64,000 nucleotides of DNA, from the NCBI RefSeq assembly GCF_023156535.1, contig NZ_JALNMH010000003.1:1-64000 (forward strand), in the 5' to 3' direction. Position numbers and translations under genes: made by a program. The notes under the pieces were generated by a model that worked only from the letters and a program-made list of their open reading frames with translations, searched no databases and was not told the origin of the DNA. The stretch is from Pseudomarimonas salicorniae (GTDB lineage: Bacteria; Pseudomonadota; Gammaproteobacteria; Xanthomonadales; Xanthomonadaceae). Shown piece after piece: positions 57,950 through 64,000 of this stretch (position 1 is its first letter; each line of letters starts with the position of its first letter).

Positions 57950-59784
57950 GCGGACGGCCGGTGGAAGACGACGCAGCGCAGGAGTTCGACGGCAAGCGCT
58001 TTGCCCGCAGCCTGCCCTCCAGTCCGGGCGTGTATCGCATGCTCGGTGATGACGATGCGGTGCTCTACGTGGGCAAGGCCTCGGCGCTCGACAAGCGGGT
58101 CATGAGCTATTTCAGCGGGCGACAGCACGCGCCGCGCATCCAGATGATGCTGAGCCGGGTGCGGCGGATGGAGGTGACCCTCACCCGTACCGAGGCCGAG
58201 GCCCTGCTGCTCGAGAACCAGCTGATCAAGTCGCTGCGGCCCCGTTACAACATCCTGATGCGGGACGACAAGAGTTATCCGTACGTGCGGATGACCGAGC
58301 ACGCCTTTCCGCGGGTCGCCTTCTACCGCGGCAGCCGCCAGGCCAGCGGTCGGCTGTTCGGACCCTATCCCGGAGCCGGCGCGGTGCGCGAGACGCTCAA
58401 CGCACTGCACAAGCTGTTCCGCCTGCGCTCCTGCGAGGACAGCATCTTCGCCGGGCGTACCCGGCCCTGCCTGCAGTACCAGATCGCACGCTGCACCGCG
58501 CCCTGCGTCGGCCTGATCAGCGCCGAGGACTACGCCGAATCGGTGCGCGAGGCCAGCCTGTTCCTCGAGGGTCGCAGCGACGTGCTCGGCGAGGCCCTGC
58601 AGGCGCGCATGGAGCGCGCCGCCGAGGCCCTCGATTTCGAGGAGGCAGCGCGCCTGCGCGACCTGATCGCCCACCTGCGCAAGGTGCAGGCCGAGCAGCA
58701 CGTCGAGGGTGACCTCGGCGATATCGACGTGCTGGCCTGCGCCATCGACGGCCCCTCGGCCTGCGTGGTCCTGCTCAGCTACCGCAACGGCGTCAACCTC
58801 GGCACCCGCAGTTACTTCCCCAGCATGCAGGGCGAGGCCGACCCGGCCGAGGTGCTGTCGGCCTTTCTCTCCCAGCACTACCTGCAGTTCCCGCCGCCGC
58901 GGGAGATCGTGCTCGACCGCGAGATCGAGGACCGCGCCCTGATCGAGGCGGCGCTGGGCGAGCGCATCGGACGCAAGCTGGCGATCCGCACCTCGGTGCG
59001 CAGCGAGCGCGCCCGCCTGCTTCAGATCGCCCAGCGCACGGCCGTGGCGGCCCTGGCCAGCGAGATCGACACCGCCGGCGCGCAGCAGCGACGCCTGGAC
59101 GACCTGGTCCGGCTGCTCGCCCTGGACGCGCCGCCCGAGCGCATCGAGTGCTTCGACATCTCACATACCCAGGGCGAGGCCACCGTGGCCTCCTGCGTGG
59201 TGTTCGGCCCGCAAGGCGCCCAGCGCAACGAGTACCGCCGCTTCAACATCCAGGACATCACCCCCGGTGACGACTACGCCGCCATGCAGCAGGCGCTGGA
59301 GCGCCGCTTCCGCCGCGCCGCCGAGGGCAGGCTGCCCGACCTGCTGCTGATCGACGGCAGCAGCGGCCAGCTCGGCATGGCCACCCAGGTGCTGACCGCG
59401 GCCGGGCTGTCCGGCATCACCGTGGTCGGCGTCGCCAAGGGCGAGTCGCGGCGCCCGGGTCACGAGACCCTGGTCCTGCCCGACGGCCAGCGGCTGCGGC
59501 CCGGTCCGGACTCTCCCGGCCTGCACCTGATCCAGCAGGTGCGTGACGAGGCGCACCGCTTTGCCATCACCGGCCACCGCGGACGTCGCGCCAAGGCCCG
59601 GATGCGGAGTACATTGGAGGACATCGAAGGCATCGGCGCGCGGCGCCGGGCCGCACTGCTGCGCCACTTCGGCGGCCTGGCGGGCGTACGCGCCGCCGGT
59701 GTCGAGGAACTCTCGCGGGTCGAGGGGATCAATGCAGCCCTGGCACGGCGGATCTACGCCGCACTGCACGAAACGGATAGCTGA
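57946..59784 (+). CDS. uvrC: Excinuclease ABC subunit UvrC
   Basis: 612 aa. Makes both incisions in nucleotide excision repair. The GIY-YIG nuclease lies at about 20-100 (SPGVYRMLGDDDAVLYVGKA), the UVR motif that binds UvrB at about 205-240, the RNase H-like C-terminal nuclease includes ERIECFDISHTQGEATVAS and LLLIDGSSGQLGMATQVL, and two HhH motifs end the protein (DIEGIGARRRAALLRHFGG). Complete. ATGA overlap with the NHL gene; pgsA follows after 21 bp. Confidence 0.97.
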   Translation: MSGRPVEDDAAQEFDGKRFARSLPSSPGVYRMLGDDDAVLYVGKASALDKRVMSYFSGRQHAPRIQMMLSRVRRMEVTLTRTEAEALLLENQLIKSLRPRYNILMRDDKSYPYVRMTEHAFPRVAFYRGSRQASGRLFGPYPGAGAVRETLNALHKLFRLRSCEDSIFAGRTRPCLQYQIARCTAPCVGLISAEDYAESVREASLFLEGRSDVLGEALQARMERAAEALDFEEAARLRDLIAHLRKVQAEQHVEGDLGDIDVLACAIDGPSACVVLLSYRNGVNLGTRSYFPSMQGEADPAEVLSAFLSQHYLQFPPPREIVLDREIEDRALIEAALGERIGRKLAIRTSVRSERARLLQIAQRTAVAALASEIDTAGAQQRRLDDLVRLLALDAPPERIECFDISHTQGEATVASCVVFGPQGAQRNEYRRFNIQDITPGDDYAAMQQALERRFRRAAEGRLPDLLLIDGSSGQLGMATQVLTAAGLSGITVVGVAKGESRRPGHETLVLPDGQRLRPGPDSPGLHLIQQVRDEAHRFAITGHRGRRAKARMRSTLEDIEGIGARRRAALLRHFGGLAGVRAAGVEELSRVEGINAALARRIYAALHETDS

Positions 59785-59805
59785 GCGAGGTCCGCGACGG
59801 ACAAC

Positions 59806-60423
59806 ATGACTGCAACCGGAGCCCCCCCCCGCCGACGCGGCATCAAGGTCACCATCCCGACCGCCCTGACCCTGCTCAGGATCGCCTCGATCCCGGTGCT
59901 GGTCGTGGTCTTCTTCCTGCCCTACAACTGGACCCACCTCGCGGCCGCGGCGATCTTCACCCTTGGCGCCCTGACCGACTGGCTGGATGGCTGGGTCGCG
60001 CGCCGCTTCGGCATGTATTCGGCGTTTGGCGCCTTTCTCGACCCGGTCGCCGACAAGCTGGCCGTGGCGGTGGCCCTGGTGCTGATCGTGCAGCGACATC
60101 CGACCATGTTCATGGCAGTGCTGGCGGCGATCATCATCGGCCGCGAGATCACCATCTCGGCCCTGCGCGAATGGATGGCCGAGATCGGTCAGAAGGCGAG
60201 GGTGCGGGTCGCTGGGATCGGCAAGATCAAGACCATCGTGCAGATGGTGGCCCTGGTCATGCTGCTCTACTACCAGCCGATCGGCCCGCTGCCGACCCTG
60301 CTCGTCGGCGAGGGCCTGCTGGCGGTGGCTGCTGCGCTGACCCTGTGGAGCGGCTTCGCCTACCTGCGCGCGGCCTGGCCGGCGATGGCGGCCAGCGACG
60401 ACGACCCCACGCACTCCCCGTGA
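59806..60423 (+). CDS. pgsA: CDP-diacylglycerol--glycerol-3-phosphate 3-phosphatidyltransferase PgsA
   Basis: 205 aa integral membrane enzyme that makes phosphatidylglycerol phosphate. The CDP-alcohol phosphotransferase motif is exact: Asp58, Asp61-Gly62, Ala65-Arg66, Gly75, Asp79 and Asp83 (DWLDGWVARRFGMYSAFGAF). Several hydrophobic helices. uvrC-pgsA linkage is common in gammaproteobacteria. The tRNA genes that often follow are not present. The stop overlaps the next gene's GTG. Confidence 0.96.
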   Translation: MTATGAPPRRRGIKVTIPTALTLLRIASIPVLVVVFFLPYNWTHLAAAAIFTLGALTDWLDGWVARRFGMYSAFGAFLDPVADKLAVAVALVLIVQRHPTMFMAVLAAIIIGREITISALREWMAEIGQKARVRVAGIGKIKTIVQMVALVMLLYYQPIGPLPTLLVGEGLLAVAAALTLWSGFAYLRAAWPAMAASDDDPTHSP

Positions 60424-61715
60424 GCACCTGGTACGAAGTCAGTGCGCCGGCACCCGCCGCGGCGCCGGCCCTGTCCGGGCGTCGTTCGGCCCGGGTCTGC
60501 GTGGTCGGCGGCGGCTTCGCCGGCCTCAACACCGCGCTGGGTCTGGCCGAGCGCGGCGTCAGGGAGGTGGTTCTGCTGGAGGCGCGACGGATCGGCTTCG
60601 GCGCCTCGGGTCGCAATGGTGGCTTCGTATTCGGCGGCTTCTCTCTGGGCGAGGCCGCGCTGGCCGCCCAGCTCGGCGAGGCGGCCGCGCGCGATCTCTA
60701 TCAGGGCACGCGCGAGGCCGTTGCACTGATCCGCCGCCGCTGCCGCAGCCTGGAGATCGACTGCGATCTGCAGGAGAACGGGGTGGTCCTCGCCAACTGG
60801 TTCCGCGACCCCGGTCATCTGCATCGCCGGCAGGCGCTGCTGCGCTCGCGTTTCGGTGTCGAGTGGGAGTGGCTGGACCGCGATGCGCTGCGCACCAAGG
60901 TCCGCTCCGAGCGATACAGCGCCGGCCTGTTCGAGCCCGAAGCGGCTGCGATCCACCCGCTGAAGTACGCTCGCGGCCTGGCCCGCGCCGCCGCGACGCG
61001 GGGCGTATCCGTGTTCGAGCAGAGCCCTGCATCAGGACTCGAGCGCGATGGCGCCGGGTGGCGGGTTCGCACACCCGAGGGTGAGGTCGAGGCCGAACAG
61101 GTCGTGCTCTGCTGTGGTGGCTACCTGGCTGGCCTGCAGGCCTCGGTGGACCGCTCGGTGTTGCCGATCGCCACCTATGTCATGGTGACCGAACCGCTCG
61201 GCGAGCGGCTCGCCGAGGTCCTTCCCGGTGGCGCCGCGGTCTACGACACGCGCTTTGCCTTTGACTACTACCGTCCACTCCCGGATCGCCGCCTGCTCTG
61301 GGGCGGCCGCATCTCGGTGCGCGATCGCTCGGCCGACGAGGTCAGGACCCTGCTCCGGCGCGACATGCTTCGGGTCTTCCCCGAACTGGCCGAGGCGCGC
61401 ATCGAGCACGCCTGGTCGGGCCTCATGAGCTATGCCCGCCACGAGATGCCCCAGGTGGCGAACATCGATTCGGGCCTGTGGGTGGCCCAGGCCTTCGGCG
61501 GCCACGGCGTCGCCCCCACCACGCTCGCCGGCGAATGGCTGGCCGAGGCGATGTCAGGTGGCCGGCCCCTGCCACCGTCCCTGTCCCGCTACGGCCTGGA
61601 CCGCGCCTACAAGCCCTTCGGTCTGTGGGCGGCGCAGCTGACCTACTGGTGGCTGCAGGCCCGTGACGGCTGGGAAGCCTGGCGCGAGCGCGGCGCTGCG
61701 CCCCGTCACCAATAG
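60420..61715 (+). CDS. FAD-dependent oxidoreductase (DAO/PuuB-like)
   Basis: 431 aa from the GTG at 60420, overlapping pgsA's stop. The Rossmann motif RVCVVGGGFAGLNTALGL covers about 25-42 and RIGFGASGRNGGFVFGG is typical of the D-amino acid oxidase family subgroup with gamma-glutamylputrescine oxidase. The C-terminal VANIDSGLWVAQAFGGHGVA closes the FAD site. It probably oxidises a primary or secondary amine. No putrescine pathway genes are near, so the substrate stays open. Confidence 0.88.
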   Translation: MSTWYEVSAPAPAAAPALSGRRSARVCVVGGGFAGLNTALGLAERGVREVVLLEARRIGFGASGRNGGFVFGGFSLGEAALAAQLGEAAARDLYQGTREAVALIRRRCRSLEIDCDLQENGVVLANWFRDPGHLHRRQALLRSRFGVEWEWLDRDALRTKVRSERYSAGLFEPEAAAIHPLKYARGLARAAATRGVSVFEQSPASGLERDGAGWRVRTPEGEVEAEQVVLCCGGYLAGLQASVDRSVLPIATYVMVTEPLGERLAEVLPGGAAVYDTRFAFDYYRPLPDRRLLWGGRISVRDRSADEVRTLLRRDMLRVFPELAEARIEHAWSGLMSYARHEMPQVANIDSGLWVAQAFGGHGVAPTTLAGEWLAEAMSGGRPLPPSLSRYGLDRAYKPFGLWAAQLTYWWLQARDGWEAWRERGAAPRHQ

Positions 61716-61775
61716 GGTGCGGCTCGGCCCCGCGGCGCGCCGTGGCCGTTCGTTCACTGCGATCTTGGGGCGCGA

Positions 61776-62073
61776 AGTGCGCATTGGCCCCGGTCCATCA
61801 AGTGGACCGTCTTTCTGTGGGAGCGCCCTTGGACGCGACCGCGGAGATCCGCTCTGGCCGCGGTCTGCGGTGAGTCCGCAGCGCTGCGGTCGCGCCCAAG
61901 GGCGCTCCCACAGTCGGGTCTCGTTGAATCGCGGGAATGCGGTCGAAGGGGGCGGGATCCAAACGCGCCAGAAGGGCGCAAACCGGACCTGGCAGCGCCG
62001 TTGCGTGTAGGAGCCAGCTTGCTGGCGATCGTCCCGTCCGGGGCGCCTATCGCCAGCAAGCTGGCTCCTACAA
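61776..62073 (+). repeat. Composite repeat C-spacer-D, copy 2
   Basis: C at 61816-61912 and D at 62006-62073 in the same order, orientation and spacing as at 28830-29133. The spacer GCGCCAGAAGGGCGCAAACC and the stretch up to D are identical. A partial A end (AATAGGGTGCGGCTCGGC) lies just before at about 61713. This is the first third of the 860-bp gap 61716-62575. Confidence 0.88.
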
Positions 62074-62145
62074 TTAGACAGCGGCGAATGCGAACTCCGC
62101 GCCCGAACTGCGCCCCCGCGAATGCCGCGGGGGCGGGGTGGGGCG

Positions 62146-62311
62146 CTAGTGTCCTGTCCCGGAAATACATCGCAGAACTCGCTCGGTCTGCGCCGCCGAT
62201 GCTGCGTTGCTCGGCGTCGCCATAGCGCTGCTATGCCTCCTTCTCGCGCCTTGCCTCGACGACGCATCCGCGTCGCGACTTCAACAACGCACTTCCGGGA
62301 CAGGACACTAG
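62146..62311. mobile_element. MITE-like element with 19-bp perfect terminal repeats
   Basis: CTAGTGTCCTGTCCCGGAA at 62146-62164 and its exact complement at 62293-62311 bound a 166-bp segment without coding capacity. The outermost CTAG is itself palindromic and could be part of the ends or a target duplication. No transposase is present, so it would be mobilised in trans if at all. Confidence 0.7.
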
Positions 62312-62578
62312 GGAGCCTCTGAATAAGTCCCGTGCCCCGCGTTGCCACGGTGTGCGTTCGCACCAAGGCGGACGCCGAAGGACGTGGTGGTGCCACGTTC
62401 AAGGTGGCCACTGCAGGTGCGGGCGCACACCGTGGCAACCCTCCGGGCCGGGATTGTGCAGCCATCCAGCTGCGTTGCGCGTCTTGGCCGTGGCACCACC
62501 ACGCCCTGCGACGCGCGCCTTGCTGGCCGGCTGCACAACCTCCGGCGCGGGGCGCTGGACTTGTTCAGAGTCTCCCTA
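62309..62578. mobile_element. MITE-like element abutting the thiolase stop codon
   Basis: Ends TAGGGAGCCTCTGAATAAGT (plus C) at 62309-62329 and the complement of TAGGGAGACTCTGAACAAGT (plus C) at 62558-62578 match at 19 of 21 positions. The 270-bp interior has nested inverted repeats (GTTGCCACGGTGTGCG with CGCACACCGTGGCAAC; GTGGTGGTGCCACG with CGTGGCACCACCAC) and no gene. The right end includes the TAG stop of the thiolase gene. The left end shares three bases with the preceding element. Confidence 0.7.
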
Positions 62579-63775
62579 GAGCGCCTCGATGATCCCGGCA
62601 GCGCCCATGCCGGTGCCGATGCACATGGTGACCATGCCGTACTTCTGCTTGCGACGGCGCAGGCCATGGACGATGGTCGCGGTGCGGATCGCACCGGTGG
62701 CACCGAGCGGGTGGCCGAGGGCGATGGCGCCGCCCAGCGGGTTGACCTTGGACGGATCCAGACCACAGTCACGGATCACCGCCAGCGCCTGGGCGGCAAA
62801 GGCCTCGTTCAGCTCGATCCAGTCCATCTGCTCGTGGGTCAGACCGGCCTGCTTGAGCACCTTGGGAATCGCCGCGATCGGGCCGATGCCCATGACCTCG
62901 GGGCGGACGCCGGCCACCGAGAAGCCGACGAAGCGCGCCAGCGGGGTCAGGCCGTAATCCTTGATCGCCTGCTCCGAGGCGAGCAGCACGCCGGCGGCGC
63001 CGTCGGACATCTGCGAGGCGTTGCCGGCCGTCACCGAGCCGCCCATGCGGAAGACCGGGCGCAGCTTGGCCAGGCCCTCGGCGGTGGTGTCGGGGCGCGG
63101 GCCCTCATCGGTGTCCACCACGACCTGCTTCACCTTCACGGTGTTGCCGCCAAGCTCGGGGATCCGCGCGGTGACCTGGTACGGGCTGATCTCCTGCTTG
63201 AACTCACCGGCCTGGATCGCGGCCATCGCCTTCTGGTGCGAGGCCAGGGCAAAGGCGTCCTGGTCCTCGCGGGAGACCTTCCACTCCTCGGCGACCTTCT
63301 CAGCGGTGATGCCCATGCCATAGGCGATGGCGACGTTCTCGTCGCGGGCGAAGACCTCGGGGCTCATCGCCACCTTGTTGCCCATCATCGGCACCATCGA
63401 CATCGACTCGGTTCCGCCGGCCAGGACCAGGTCGGCCTCGCCGAGACGGATGCGGTCGGCGGCCATGGCCACGGCCTGGATGCCGGAGGAACAGAAGCGG
63501 TTGATGGTCTGCGCGGCCACCGTGTTCGGCAGGCCGGCCAGCAGCACGCCGATGCGGGCCACGTTCATGCCCTGCTCGCCCTCGGGCATGGCGCAGCCGA
63601 TGATGGCGTCGTCGATGCGCGAGGTGTCGATGCCCGGCGCCTGCGCGACGACTTCGCGCAGCACGTGGGCCAGCATTTCATCGGGGCGGGTATTGCGGAA
63701 GAAGCCACGCGGGGCCTTGCCGACCGGGGTGCGGGTGGCGGCAACGATGTAGGCGTCCTGGATTTGGCGACTCAT
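62576..63775 (-). CDS. Acetyl-CoA C-acyltransferase (3-ketoacyl-CoA thiolase)
   Basis: 399 aa. Last step of fatty acid beta-oxidation, cleaving 3-ketoacyl-CoA with CoA. The nucleophile is Cys95 ([15 protein letters not shown]), with His355 ([14 protein letters not shown]) and Cys385 ([13 protein letters not shown]) completing the site. [15 protein letters not shown] is also conserved. The preceding gene on this strand encodes 3-hydroxyacyl-CoA dehydrogenase, so they form a fad-type operon. The stop codon coincides with the end of a MITE-like element. Confidence 0.95.
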   Translation of the reverse strand: MSRQIQDAYIVAATRTPVGKAPRGFFRNTRPDEMLAHVLREVVAQAPGIDTSRIDDAIIGCAMPEGEQGMNVARIGVLLAGLPNTVAAQTINRFCSSGIQAVAMAADRIRLGEADLVLAGGTESMSMVPMMGNKVAMSPEVFARDENVAIAYGMGITAEKVAEEWKVSREDQDAFALASHQKAMAAIQAGEFKQEISPYQVTARIPELGGNTVKVKQVVVDTDEGPRPDTTAEGLAKLRPVFRMGGSVTAGNASQMSDGAAGVLLASEQAIKDYGLTPLARFVGFSVAGVRPEVMGIGPIAAIPKVLKQAGLTHEQMDWIELNEAFAAQALAVIRDCGLDPSKVNPLGGAIALGHPLGATGAIRTATIVHGLRRRKQKYGMVTMCIGTGMGAAGIIEAL

Positions 63776-63846
63776 GGGGATGTCCTTGATCTGGGGTCCG
63801 GAGCGCGACCGGTCCGGTGCGCTCCAAGGAAAGGGATGCGTACGGC

Positions 63847-64000
63847 TCAGTTGCGCAGCGGCTTGCCGGTCTTCAGCGTGTGCATGATCCGCTCCTGGGT
63901 CTTCGGCATCTGCGCCAGCGCGACGAAGTGTTCGCGCTCGAGCTTGAGCAGCCAGTCCTCGTCGACCACAGCGCCGCGGTCGACCTCGCCGCCGCAGAGC
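63847..64000 (-). CDS. 3-hydroxyacyl-CoA dehydrogenase/enoyl-CoA hydratase, C-terminal end
   Basis: Only the last ~51 codons lie in the window; the gene continues beyond 64000. The fragment reads [20 protein letters not shown], then [20 protein letters not shown] and ends [11 protein letters not shown]. This is the characteristic C-terminus of FadB/FadN-type multifunctional beta-oxidation proteins. It lies 71 bp upstream of the thiolase start on the same strand. Confidence 0.85.
   Translation of the reverse strand, partial: LCGGEVDRGAVVDEDWLLKLEREHFVALAQMPKTQERIMHTLKTGKPLRN

Overview
The window is G+C-rich, densely packed bacterial chromosome from a gammaproteobacterium. Gene order and family features point to the order Lysobacterales (Xanthomonadales): a LigA with about 100 extra residues before its BRCT domain, the run lolC/E-lolD-comEC-exbB-exbD-msbA-lpxK-kdsB, an ECF sigma factor coupled to a Ser/Thr kinase, an exported protein ending in a DGFE-type tail, and many short palindromic intergenic repeats. 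The genus cannot be fixed from sequence alone. No rRNA, tRNA, CRISPR array or intact transposase was seen.

Layout. 1-3637: ligA and epmA. 3746-8662: a compact accessory (probable defence) block with a HigBA toxin-antitoxin pair, an OLD-type ATPase/TOPRIM nuclease of visibly lower G+C, a membrane-anchored NERD nuclease and an HNH endonuclease with an EVE/PUA-like N-terminus. 8885-20871: exported proteins (a tandem duplicate pair, two alpha/beta hydrolases, a subtilisin-like protease), a small nucleotidyltransferase module with a decayed relic of itself 4 kb away, a Dph6-like ATPase, and three large repeat arrays. 20922-27588: a cell-surface cluster of three exported proteins on the minus strand, divergent from a sigma factor/Ser-Thr kinase pair that may control them. 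27734-31716: an esterase broken by one in-frame stop, an arsR/acr3 arsenite module and an exported CBM9-like protein. 32090-39397: lolA, rarA, fluC, a peroxiredoxin, hsp20 and cbpA (hsp20 with a heat-shock promoter), a PhnD-like binding protein and ygfZ. 39438-43836: a complete succinate dehydrogenase locus with both assembly/flavinylation factors and ygfX. 43867-53335: an envelope-biogenesis run for lipoprotein export, DNA uptake, ExbBD energy coupling, lipid A transport, LpxK and KdsB, mostly with overlapping genes. 54281-61715: an amidohydrolase, an NHL/thioredoxin-like protein, uvrC, pgsA and a FAD oxidoreductase. 62576-64000: thiolase and the end of a 3-hydroxyacyl-CoA dehydrogenase gene (fatty acid beta-oxidation).

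The gaps between these blocks are mostly filled by four families of short palindromic repeat, here called A to D, which occur singly, in alternating arrays and in duplicated composites. Two further MITE-like inverted-repeat elements lie side by side next to the thiolase gene, and one of them reaches into its stop codon.
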